Source of the DNA: CAG-492 sp045643465
GTDB lineage: Bacteria; Bacillota; Clostridia; TANB77; CAG-508
Direction of reading: 5' to 3'
NCBI GenBank assembly: GCA_045643465.1
Contig: JAZUKV010000011.1
Span: forward strand, 1 to 54,885
Length of the DNA: 54,885 nucleotides
How positions within the stretch are numbered: the first letter of the stretch is position 1; the number at the start of each line of letters is the position of its first letter. The notes beneath the pieces were generated by a model. That model was given only the letters and a program-made list of their open reading frames with translations, made no database searches and was not told the DNA's origin. Of the stretch, positions 26,953 through 35,425 are shown piece after piece. The position numbers were made by a program, and so were the translations under genes.

Positions 26953-27306
26953 ATGAATAAAACTTTAAAGAAAGTATTAGTAGTATTATTAGCAGTAGTA
27001 TTATTATTTACATTCGTACAACCAGCTTTTGCTGCAAGTGCAGGTGATATTACAAACTCTATAGGAGGACATAATGGTAATACTCCAACTGAAGCTACAA
27101 ACTTGGCTTCAACAATAGTAAATTACTTATGGATTGCTTCAATTATTATAGCAGTTATCGTTTTAATGATCATTGGTATCAAATTTATTATAGGAAGTAC
27201 TCAAGAAAAAGCTGAATACAAAAAATCTTTAATACCAGTAGTTGTGGGTGTTGTTTTAGTAGTATTTGCTACAACAATAGTTAACTTCTTATTCGGTATG
27301 AAATAA
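26953..27306 (+). CDS. VirB2-like pilin candidate 3
   Basis: A 117-residue protein with a clear signal peptide (cleavage near PAFAA) and the helix-loop-helix IASIIIAVIVLMIIGIKFI, STQEKAEYKK, LIPVVVGVVLVVFATTIV. Strong RBS AAGGAGG and a terminator straight after the gene suggest high expression, so it may be the main pilin. Three tandem paralogs in one locus is unusual for a minimal Gram-positive system. Confidence 0.85.
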   Translation: MNKTLKKVLVVLLAVVLLFTFVQPAFAASAGDITNSIGGHNGNTPTEATNLASTIVNYLWIASIIIAVIVLMIIGIKFIIGSTQEKAEYKKSLIPVVVGVVLVVFATTIVNFLFGMK

Positions 27307-27324
27307 TTAAAGATTAATTTTTAT

Positions 27325-27357
27325 AAGGGGATAAGTTTTTATAGACTTATCCCTTTT
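27325..27357 (+). terminator. Rho-independent terminator after the pilin genes
   Basis: AAGGGGATAAGT (27325-27336) pairs with ACTTATCCCTTTT (27345-27357), 8-nt loop. Confidence 0.88.
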
Positions 27358-27625
27358 AATATTTACGGATATAAAGAATATATACTTTTTTATAAAATTT
27401 TGAAAAATAAATTGATATAGAATTCAGGATTTTATAAAGAAATATAATAAAAGATGAAAAAGTAACAAAAATGTAAAAAAAGTAATAAAAATGTAAAAAA
27501 AGAATTAGATATTAATAAAAAACTTTAATCCGTAAGGCAAAACAAATTTAATATAAATATTATTAATTTGAACAATAAAAAGTTCTATATTAAATTATTA
27601 ATAAAATACATTATAGGAGGTAGTT
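27358..27625. other. AT-rich intergenic region before prgI
   Basis: No gene is visible. A short tandem repeat of the form GTAAYAAAAATGTAAAAAAA occurs about twice near 27463-27500. TTGAAC at 27568-27573 could be the -35 box of a promoter with a poor -10 near 27591. RBS TAGGAGG precedes the next gene. Confidence 0.5.
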
Positions 27626-28108
27626 ATGGGCACATATAATATTCCAAGAAATACCAAAGGTGAAGGAAGACTATTTTATGTTTTCTCAAAAAAGGCATTA
27701 ATTTATACAGTGGCTGGAATTTTAATTGGTGTAATATTGAAAGTAATATTAAAAGCGATAGGAGGTTTATTCCATGCAGCAGGTTTGTTTAATGGAATAG
27801 GTATTGCTTTAATAATCATATTAGCAATATTAGGATTTGTTATAGGAACAGCAAAGTTACCACAAAATGATAAATTCGAGATTACTAAAAAAGCAGCAGG
27901 AATACAATTGGACAAAGTAATATGGGAATCTTTCAAATTTAAATTCATAAAAAAAGAAAAATTATATGTGTATGATACAGATGAATTAACAAGAGAAGAA
28001 ATACAATCAGAAATTGATGAAGAAACTGAATTAAAAGAGAAAGAAGAGAAGCTTAAAGCTGAAGAAATAGAAAAAATATCAAGAAATAGAAGGGGGTACA
28101 TTAGGTAA
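27626..28108 (+). CDS. PrgI-like type IV secretion membrane protein
   Basis: A 160-residue protein. The start TYNIPRNTKGEGRLFYVF followed by two membrane segments (ALIYTVAGILIGVILKVIL, IGIALIIILAILGFVIGTA) is the PrgI (VirB3-like) layout of Gram-positive conjugation systems. The C-terminal tail is Glu/Lys-rich and probably helical. The stop TAA shares a base with the next ATG, so expression is coupled to the VirB4-type genes, as usual for VirB3/VirB4 pairs. Confidence 0.82.
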   Translation: MGTYNIPRNTKGEGRLFYVFSKKALIYTVAGILIGVILKVILKAIGGLFHAAGLFNGIGIALIIILAILGFVIGTAKLPQNDKFEITKKAAGIQLDKVIWESFKFKFIKKEKLYVYDTDELTREEIQSEIDEETELKEKEEKLKAEEIEKISRNRRGYIR

Positions 28109-29430
28109 TGGATGATTTTTTAAAGCTAATAATTATTGGAATAGTATTTATAATTATCATTTTGATAGGCGTATTAGTATATATGTGGATAAAAGAAAGA
28201 ACTTCAAAAAACAATAATACAAATACACCAAATGCAAAAAAAGATGATGAGATAGAAGAGCGAAAAGCAAGGAAGTCCATATTTAAATTTATGGAATTTG
28301 ATACAATTGAAGATAACATGATAGTACAAGATAATGGCAAAAGATATTTGATGGTAATAGAGTGCAAGGGTGTAAATTATGATTTATTATCTAATGTAGA
28401 AAAAAATAGTATAGAGCAAGGATTTATAGGATTTTTAAATGCATTAAAATTCGAAATACAATTATATGTTCAAACAAGAAAAGTTAATTTGGCTCAAAGT
28501 ACAATGAAGTACAGAGAAAGATTAAGAATGATTGAAATGGACATGAGAGATGAAGAAGCAAAATATGAAGATATGCAAAGATCAGGTGACTATACTAAAG
28601 AAGAAATTTTAAAAGAGCTAAAAGAGGTAACAAAAAAGAGAAATCTATATGATTATAGTAAAGACGTAATTGAAAATACTGAGCAAATGAGCTCTGATAG
28701 TGACTTAACAACAAAAGAATACTATATAGTGGTTCCATATTATACAGATGAAATAACATCTGGTGGAGAATATGACAAGAGAGAGATAGGCAGTATGGCC
28801 TTTTCTGAATTATATACAAGAGCACAATCATTAGTTAATGCATTATCAGAATGTGATGTTCGTGGTAAAATATTAAATTCACAAGAATTAGTAGAGCTTT
28901 TATTTATTTCATATAATAGAGAGCAACATGATATATATGATTTTGATGAATATATGAGTCAATCAAGCTATAATTCCTTCTATACAGTAACACAAGATGT
29001 ATTGGAAAAGAGAATGGAAGCTATAGATGAAGAAATTTTAAAGAAAGCTAATGAAAAAGCTTTGGATGCATATAAAAGAGCAAATAAAAAAGTTATAGAG
29101 ACAAGAAAAGCAATAGAAGATAGAGAAAAAAGAATGCAAGAATATATTGATGCAGTAGCTGAAGATTTATTAGATTCACAAGAAAATGTTTTAGGTGAAC
29201 ATATGGTGCAAAAATCAAAAGAAGAAATTAAAATTATGAGTGAAGAGAAAAGGCAAAGAAGTATTAATTTAGAGCATGATAATCAAGATAAAAACATAGA
29301 TGTAAAACAAAAGAAAAAGAAAAAATGGAGTGAGCTAACAGAAGAAGAAAAGAAGAAAGTTAAAGCAAAAATGTTAAAAAAGAAGAAATTATTAGCTGAT
29401 CAGGAGGCGAAGAAGAATGAAGAAAACTAA
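28108..29430 (+). CDS. Membrane-anchored protein resembling a detached VirB4 N-terminal domain
   Basis: A 440-residue protein with one N-terminal membrane segment (LIIIGIVFIIIILIGVLVYMW), a middle part KSIFKFMEFDTIEDNMIV to LKFEIQLYVQTRKVNL that resembles the N-terminal domain of VirB4/TraC-type ATPases, then a long charged helical C-terminus (KKANEKALDAYKRANKKV, WSELTEEEKKKVKAKMLKKK). There is no Walker motif. It sits between PrgI and the VirB4 ATPase and overlaps the latter by 14 bp. It may dock the ATPase to the channel. Confidence 0.7.
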   Translation: MDDFLKLIIIGIVFIIIILIGVLVYMWIKERTSKNNNTNTPNAKKDDEIEERKARKSIFKFMEFDTIEDNMIVQDNGKRYLMVIECKGVNYDLLSNVEKNSIEQGFIGFLNALKFEIQLYVQTRKVNLAQSTMKYRERLRMIEMDMRDEEAKYEDMQRSGDYTKEEILKELKEVTKKRNLYDYSKDVIENTEQMSSDSDLTTKEYYIVVPYYTDEITSGGEYDKREIGSMAFSELYTRAQSLVNALSECDVRGKILNSQELVELLFISYNREQHDIYDFDEYMSQSSYNSFYTVTQDVLEKRMEAIDEEILKKANEKALDAYKRANKKVIETRKAIEDREKRMQEYIDAVAEDLLDSQENVLGEHMVQKSKEEIKIMSEEKRQRSINLEHDNQDKNIDVKQKKKKKWSELTEEEKKKVKAKMLKKKKLLADQEAKKNEEN

Positions 29431-31378
29431 TTTAATTCCGAACAAAGAAAAAGACAATGAAAAAATTGAACAAGAATTAAGTAAAAGAATAATTAGAAAG
29501 AAATCAATTAAAGAAATGATTGCGCCTATCGGTATAGATGCATCTAGCCTAGATCACTTAGAGATAATTTCAAGTACAAATAGATTTGCAAGAAGTTTCT
29601 TTGTAGCAAACTTACCACGTATGTGTACATTCCCCGAATTATTTAGAGATATGTATATGTTTGGAGATATAAATACTTCAGTATATATAAATCCAATATT
29701 AGAGTCAACATCACAAAATGATTTAAACAGAACAATTAATGAGTTGGAAACTGAAAGAATTTTGGCAGAAGATAGAGGAAATATAAACAGAGCTAGAGTT
29801 TTAGCTCAAAAGAGAATGGAAACAGAGCAATTAAGAGATGAGATTGCAGCTGGATTTAATAAAATGTATGAAGCTACAATTGTATGTACATTATTTTCAT
29901 ATGATTTAAAAGAATTAGATACATATACACGTTTATTATCAACTGAAATGGCAAAAAGCCTTGTAGATATCAAATCTGCATGGGCTACACAAGATGAAGC
30001 ATTTAGAACTAATTTACCATTAATGAGAAAAAAGATTACTGAAAAGCATTTATTTGATAGAGAATCAATTGGAACAGTTTTTCCATTTACATCATCAGAA
30101 GTAGGACATCCTACAGGAATTCCTTTAGGATATAACCTTCAAACAGGTGTGCCAATATTATTTGATAACTTCCATGAAAGTTTAACAAATTATAACATGG
30201 TTATATTTGCTAAATCAGGTGCTGGTAAATCTGTAACAATGAAAACATTAATATCAAGATCTGCAGTACTTATGGGAATAGAAAGCTTAGCATTAGATGC
30301 TGAAGGTGAATATTCTATTGTGGCAGATAGTTTAGGTGGAACAAATGTTGTTATAAGTCCTAATTCAGATACCATAATTAATTTATTTGATATTGAAGTT
30401 GAAACAATAAAAGATGAAATAACAGGTAGAGAAAGAGAAGTTTTAAATGTTGAAAGTAAGATTGAGGACGTAACTCAAGCATTACTAACAATGGCAAAGG
30501 GTAGTACAAAAAGTCAAGAAGTTAATGAGCTTACAAAGCAAATAATTGCAGAATCTGTAGGTGATGAATATGCTAGACTAGGTATAACAAGTGACCCTCA
30601 AAGTTTATTTATAAGTGAAACTGCACAAATTATTAATGGTCAAATTGTTAAAGAGAAAAAAGAGCTTCCTACAATTGGAAGTTGGTATAGACAAATACAA
30701 GAAAAAGCAGCAAATAATACAAATGCAGATTATCAATTCCATTATAGCTATCTAATAAAAGTTATGAAACAATATGTTAGAGAATATGATGGTCAAATGG
30801 CTTATTTCGACGGACAATCAACAGTTGATATATTAGAAGAATCACCATTTATTAACCTAGATATTTCTCAATTAGAGGAAAGATTTGCAAGACCACTTGC
30901 ACAACAAATTTTGTTATCTTGGATTTGGGAAAAGTATGTTAAGAAAAATAGTGAAGATAGAAAAAAAGCAAGGAAAAAACGTGTTCTTGTTGATGAAGCT
31001 TGGATGCTTTTACCATTCCCAGAGGCTGTAGACTTTTTAAATACAATGGCAAGACGTGCAAGAAAAAGAAATGTTTCATTAGCAATTATTTCACAGAGAT
31101 TTCAGGATTTCTATGAAAAACAAGAAGTTCAAGCAGTTTTAACTTCATCAGATACTAAATTATTTTTAGCACAAGATAAATCAGAGATTGAGTATGTAAA
31201 GGAAGTATTTAAATTAAGTGATGGAGAGTCAGGCTTTTTAGTTAATTGCCAGAGAGGTCAAGGATTGTTAAAAGTTGGCCAAGATTCAGCTTTAATTTCT
31301 ATAAGACCTACTGCAAAAGAGTTTGAATTTATGGAAACAAATTTAAATAAAGTTATTAAACAAAAATATGACAAGTAA
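29417..31378 (+). CDS. VirB4-family type IV secretion ATPase
   Basis: A 653-residue ATPase. The N-terminal part has NRFARSFFVANLPRMCTFPE and TSVYINPI, typical of the VirB4 N-domain. Walker A is FAKSGAGKS, followed by LALDAEGEYS; Walker B is RVLVDEAWMLLPFPEA; ARRARKRNVSLAIISQRFQDF and LAQDKSEIEYV complete the C-domain. VirB4 powers pilus biogenesis and substrate transfer at the inner membrane face. Length and motif order are standard. Its start lies within the previous gene. Confidence 0.93.
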   Translation: MKKTNLIPNKEKDNEKIEQELSKRIIRKKSIKEMIAPIGIDASSLDHLEIISSTNRFARSFFVANLPRMCTFPELFRDMYMFGDINTSVYINPILESTSQNDLNRTINELETERILAEDRGNINRARVLAQKRMETEQLRDEIAAGFNKMYEATIVCTLFSYDLKELDTYTRLLSTEMAKSLVDIKSAWATQDEAFRTNLPLMRKKITEKHLFDRESIGTVFPFTSSEVGHPTGIPLGYNLQTGVPILFDNFHESLTNYNMVIFAKSGAGKSVTMKTLISRSAVLMGIESLALDAEGEYSIVADSLGGTNVVISPNSDTIINLFDIEVETIKDEITGREREVLNVESKIEDVTQALLTMAKGSTKSQEVNELTKQIIAESVGDEYARLGITSDPQSLFISETAQIINGQIVKEKKELPTIGSWYRQIQEKAANNTNADYQFHYSYLIKVMKQYVREYDGQMAYFDGQSTVDILEESPFINLDISQLEERFARPLAQQILLSWIWEKYVKKNSEDRKKARKKRVLVDEAWMLLPFPEAVDFLNTMARRARKRNVSLAIISQRFQDFYEKQEVQAVLTSSDTKLFLAQDKSEIEYVKEVFKLSDGESGFLVNCQRGQGLLKVGQDSALISIRPTAKEFEFMETNLNKVIKQKYDK

Positions 31379-31422
31379 TAGTTAAATAATTTTATAAAAA
31401 AGAGTCTAAGCCCTTGAAAACA

Positions 31423-31451
31423 TTGACAAAAAAGGATAAATAATGTAAAAT
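31423..31451 (+). promoter_or_regulatory. Sigma-A promoter for the virB6 section
   Basis: TTGACA (31423-31428), 17-bp spacer, TAAAAT (31446-31451). An internal promoter in the secretion locus. Confidence 0.8.
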
Positions 31452-31454
31452 AGA

Positions 31455-31541
31455 GGTAGACCTTTTTGGAGGTCTGCCTTGAGTAAAACGAGGATTTTGT
31501 AAACCAAAATTTTGGTTTTACTTAAGGACAGATAAATTTAA
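31455..31541 (+). promoter_or_regulatory. Structured RNA leader upstream of virB6
   Basis: Two stems follow the promoter. GGTAGACC pairs with GGTCTGCC (one wobble) around a short U-rich loop. Then AGTAAAAC pairs with GTTTTACT at the base of a longer element, with an inner AACCAAAATTTTGGTT self-complementary core, so alternative folds are possible. No known riboswitch was recognised. It may control expression by attenuation or stabilise the mRNA. Confidence 0.55.
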
Positions 31542-31569
31542 AATATTGCAATTTTAAATGGAGGAGTAT

Positions 31570-34329
31570 ATGAAGAAGTTTAAATTATTAAATAAGCTAA
31601 AAAAGATGTTAATAGTTTTGATGTGTGTTGTAACATTAGGCTTTGCAATGCCTAAAAAATCTAAAGCAGGATTAATTGGAGATTTTATAGATTTGTTATT
31701 AACTATTCCTGATGGAATTATGCATATAATTGATGGCTATATGGCAGGTTCAGATGAATTTACATGGATTCAATTAGATCTTAAGGATGCTGATCATCAT
31801 GCAAGCTTATATAATTTTATAATATCACCATATGATATTTTTACATCAGGTACTGTTGAAAATGGAAAAATAAAGTTAGGCTTATTAGATACAAATTTCT
31901 TTAGAACAGAATCAGTAGAATCAGATACATTGGTATCTTCTGAAGTTTTGGCACCTACAATTGGAAATATATATAAGGCATTAAGAAATTTAGCAATGAT
32001 ATTAATGCTAATTGTTTTAATGTATATTGGTTTAAAAATATTATTATCATCAGTTGCAGAGCAACAAGCAAAATATAAACAAATGCTTATAGATTGGTTA
32101 GTAGGATTTTGCTTATTATTTCTAATGCATTATATAATGTCTTTTGTTAGTAATTTAAATGAACTTATTGTAAATATGCTTTCAAATGATGAAGGTGATT
32201 CATATTATATAGGAATCAGTGAATTAAAAGATAATGGAACTGAAAATGGTCAGGATACTACAGATTCTACATGGTTTGATATAATGTATGGTTTGGCAGA
32301 TGGCCTTCCAGGTAAATTTCATGGAGATGATCGAAACTTTTTAGCACACCGTGTAATAGTAAGAAATAGTACAAATCAAGACGGAACTTTTTCATGTGTT
32401 GGTACAAGTAATGGAAATATATCATGTATTGACGAGTCAGGAAGAATTGATTTAAAACTAGTACCAAAAGGATCTCATGATTTAGCAGATGGCCCATTGG
32501 ATAAGGCGTTGTATGCTCTTGATGATTGGCTTACTGGTTCAGAAAATGGTAGTGATATTAGGACTCCTTCTGAGGGCTATATAACTTATCAAGGCAAAGA
32601 TGCAAATGGAGTTCCTGCTCCTGCAGAATGGGAGCTTGATTGGGGAAATGATAGAGTGCTATATCTATCAGCATCACTAGTAAATCCAGGCCATGACAAT
32701 GAAAAATTTGAAAATAAGGCTATTGCTAAATTAAATGCATTAAGCTATGTAAGAACTATATCATCTTATATGTTATCAGATGCAGATTCAGTAGTATTTT
32801 ATCAAAATGGAACGACAAAAAGATCAGGAGATGATGCTAAATCAGATATTATAGCAGCGATGGGATATACAGTTTTATATATTTGTTTAGTAATTGAAAC
32901 AATAATGTTTTTAATAATGTATACAAAGAGGGTTATACAGCTTGCTTTTTATACAATGATTGCTCCAATAGTAGCAATAATGTATCCTGTCGATAAAATA
33001 GGAGATGGAAAAGCACAAGCATTTAATACATGGTTTAAAGATTATTTATTTACATCATTAGTTCAACCAATGCATTTATTGCTATATACAGTATTTATAT
33101 TTGGAGCAGCTCAATTAATGCAAAAAAATATAATTTATGGATTAGTAATGTATGGATTTATGATATCAGCAGAGAAATACTTTAAGAAGATTCTGGGATT
33201 TGATAAAGCTCCTTCAGGAGGACCAGGAGGTTTTAAAGACGCTGTTGGACGTACATTAGCGATGGATGGTTTAGGAAGATTAGCAGGAATTGGTCCAGCT
33301 GCGCGACGTGGTGGAAGTGGAGGAGGATCTTCAGACAAGAGAAGAAGAACTAAAATAAGAACAGCAGATCCAGCAACTGGAACCCCAACACAGCCACAAG
33401 GTGGCCCAGGAGGAGGACCTACTTCTGGAGGAGCACCTACTTCTGGAGGAGGTCCAAGCGGAAGTAGAAGGCACACTGGAAGAATTAGATCTAGTGTTCC
33501 TAATAGTCCAAATGCAAGTGGAAGCAATGTACCAAATGCAGGTGGAAATCAAAAAGGTTTTGGAAGAGTACTAAGAGGTGCAGCAAATACTGGTAGAGCA
33601 GCTTTAAGATTAGGTGGAAGAAAATTAGTGGATGTAACAACTAATGGAGAAGGTCTTAGAGGTTTAGCAAAAAATAGTGCCAAAACAGTTGCAAAAGGTT
33701 TTGGTAGAGCTGCTGGTTTAGGTTTAGGAGTTATGACAGGTGCAGCTACAGCAATGACAACAGGAGATCCAATGAACGCAATAAAAGGTGGCTTTGTAGG
33801 ATATAATGTAGGTGCTAAATGGAGTGACGGAATGACTAATACAGCTAGTGAATTTGCATCTGCAGTAAAAGACGAAAGAACAAAATTTGATCAAGACTAT
33901 GCGAATGAATTACGTGAACGTGATGTTAAGCAACAATTTAAAGATGATTTTAAAGATCTTCCAAATGAAACTGAGGAAGACAGAGAAGAGATACAAGCAT
34001 TAAAAGACACTGCAAAGAAATATTCACATTATGATGATTTCTCTGATTTCAAAGAGATAAAAGCACTTCGCGCGGTAGATAAAGAGATAGAAGATAAAGT
34101 ACCTGTTAATAATCAATATAAAGATGCAATCGCGATGGAAGCACTTAACTCTGTAAGAAAATTCGGTGATTTAGACAATATTAAGAATCGTGAGAATTTT
34201 GAAAACTATTTAAGAAATCGTATGGGAACAGATTATTCTACTTACGGATATGATAATGAACAAGAATATTTCGATAAGCAAATGGAATTTGCAAAGGTTG
34301 TAAATAAAAAATTACATAAGAAAGGATAA
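31570..34329 (+). CDS. VirB6/TrbL-like polytopic channel protein
   Basis: A 919-residue protein with an N-terminal signal (to about KKSKAG), a loop domain, and several membrane segments: LAMILMLIVLMYIGLKILL, LLIDW/GFCLLFLMHYIMSFV, TVLYICLVIETIMFLIMYT, LAFYTMIAPIVAIMYPV and LLLYTVFIFGAAQLM. After the membrane part come a Gly/Pro/Ser-rich stretch (about residues 580-670), an Ala-rich segment and a charged C-terminus. This is the layout of the large VirB6-like protein of Gram-positive conjugation systems. The ATG at 31570 follows TGGAGGAG; an ATG at 31558 overlaps that RBS. Confidence 0.88.
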   Translation: MKKFKLLNKLKKMLIVLMCVVTLGFAMPKKSKAGLIGDFIDLLLTIPDGIMHIIDGYMAGSDEFTWIQLDLKDADHHASLYNFIISPYDIFTSGTVENGKIKLGLLDTNFFRTESVESDTLVSSEVLAPTIGNIYKALRNLAMILMLIVLMYIGLKILLSSVAEQQAKYKQMLIDWLVGFCLLFLMHYIMSFVSNLNELIVNMLSNDEGDSYYIGISELKDNGTENGQDTTDSTWFDIMYGLADGLPGKFHGDDRNFLAHRVIVRNSTNQDGTFSCVGTSNGNISCIDESGRIDLKLVPKGSHDLADGPLDKALYALDDWLTGSENGSDIRTPSEGYITYQGKDANGVPAPAEWELDWGNDRVLYLSASLVNPGHDNEKFENKAIAKLNALSYVRTISSYMLSDADSVVFYQNGTTKRSGDDAKSDIIAAMGYTVLYICLVIETIMFLIMYTKRVIQLAFYTMIAPIVAIMYPVDKIGDGKAQAFNTWFKDYLFTSLVQPMHLLLYTVFIFGAAQLMQKNIIYGLVMYGFMISAEKYFKKILGFDKAPSGGPGGFKDAVGRTLAMDGLGRLAGIGPAARRGGSGGGSSDKRRRTKIRTADPATGTPTQPQGGPGGGPTSGGAPTSGGGPSGSRRHTGRIRSSVPNSPNASGSNVPNAGGNQKGFGRVLRGAANTGRAALRLGGRKLVDVTTNGEGLRGLAKNSAKTVAKGFGRAAGLGLGVMTGAATAMTTGDPMNAIKGGFVGYNVGAKWSDGMTNTASEFASAVKDERTKFDQDYANELRERDVKQQFKDDFKDLPNETEEDREEIQALKDTAKKYSHYDDFSDFKEIKALRAVDKEIEDKVPVNNQYKDAIAMEALNSVRKFGDLDNIKNRENFENYLRNRMGTDYSTYGYDNEQEYFDKQMEFAKVVNKKLHKKG

Positions 34330-34335
34330 TCCTAT

Positions 34336-35385
34336 ATGAATTTTTGGGTATATTTAAATAGATTTTATAGTAAATATAAACAATTAATTTGGTTTATCAT
34401 AGCAGTTATTATACTTTTCTTATTAGTAATGAAAAGCTATGACAAAGCTTTGAAAAAAGCAGGAGATAGTGGTGGCAATAATAAGGCCACTGCTATCTCT
34501 AAAAATGTTTCTAATGAAAATTTGTCAAATACTATTAAAACAATAAGTTCAAATTATAATTCAAATACAAACCAAAAAGATAAAGAATCAGCCAAACAAA
34601 AATCTATGGAAGAGCTACAAAAAAATATTAAATCTAAAACTGACACTATAGAAACTTTTATTTTGTTATGTAATAACAAACAACCAGAATTAGCATATGA
34701 GCTACTTTCACAGGATTGTAAGAGCGAAATATATCCAACATTGCAAGAGTTTTGTACAAACTATTATGATGGAATTTTTAAAACTAATAAAATTTATAAG
34801 ATAGAAAAATTCAAAAATAATACATATAAAATTGCGTATTCAAATAATTCACTTGAAACTGGAATTCAAGATTCAACACAAATAATAGATTATATTACTG
34901 TAATAGAGCAAAATAATGAATATGCATTAAATATATCAAAGTTAATAAATGTTGAGAGCTCAAATTTATATGCGCAAAATTCATATTTTAATATATCAGT
35001 TATAAATAAAATTGTGTATATGGATTATGAAGAATATACATTAAAAGTTAAAAATATAATAAAAGCTGATATATACTTAAACAAAGATGATGGAAGTAGT
35101 CTATATTTGTTAAATAGTAAAAATCAAAAATTTGAAATTATAACACAAGAATACGTTGATGCAGATTACTTTGTTCAAAGTGAATCTGAAAAAATAATAA
35201 AATTAAAATTTAATAAAAAATTCGGAGATTCAGAAGAATATAAATCAATGAATTTTGAAAATATCAGAATAGTAAACAAAGAATATTATAATGAGCCAAC
35301 AAATAACAATAGTCAAGGAACAACATATTATGAAAAAATGACAACAAATTATCCAACAAGAACAGTTTTTTCAATAAAAATGTAA
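34336..35385 (+). CDS. VirB8/TcpC-like membrane protein candidate
   Basis: A 349-residue protein with a short inside tail, one membrane segment (LIWFIIAVIILFLLVMKSY), a Ser/Asn/Lys-rich linker and an outside region with a helical-then-beta pattern (FILLCNNKQPELAYELLSQD, LQEFCTNYYDGIF). That layout fits the NTF2-like VirB8/TcpC group of channel components. The protein at 40402 repeats the AYELL/AYKFL pattern, so the two may be related. The family link is inferred from topology and pattern only. Confidence 0.65.
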   Translation: MNFWVYLNRFYSKYKQLIWFIIAVIILFLLVMKSYDKALKKAGDSGGNNKATAISKNVSNENLSNTIKTISSNYNSNTNQKDKESAKQKSMEELQKNIKSKTDTIETFILLCNNKQPELAYELLSQDCKSEIYPTLQEFCTNYYDGIFKTNKIYKIEKFKNNTYKIAYSNNSLETGIQDSTQIIDYITVIEQNNEYALNISKLINVESSNLYAQNSYFNISVINKIVYMDYEEYTLKVKNIIKADIYLNKDDGSSLYLLNSKNQKFEIITQEYVDADYFVQSESEKIIKLKFNKKFGDSEEYKSMNFENIRIVNKEYYNEPTNNNSQGTTYYEKMTTNYPTRTVFSIKM

Positions 35386-35425
35386 TGATAAAGTAGTTTA
35401 TAAGATAGAAAGGAGGTGACAATAT

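Noticed and set aside
33135..33552. Minus-strand open frames rich in Pro/Ser
   Set aside because: They lie opposite the Gly/Pro/Ser-rich part of the VirB6-like gene and follow its codon bias; no RBS.
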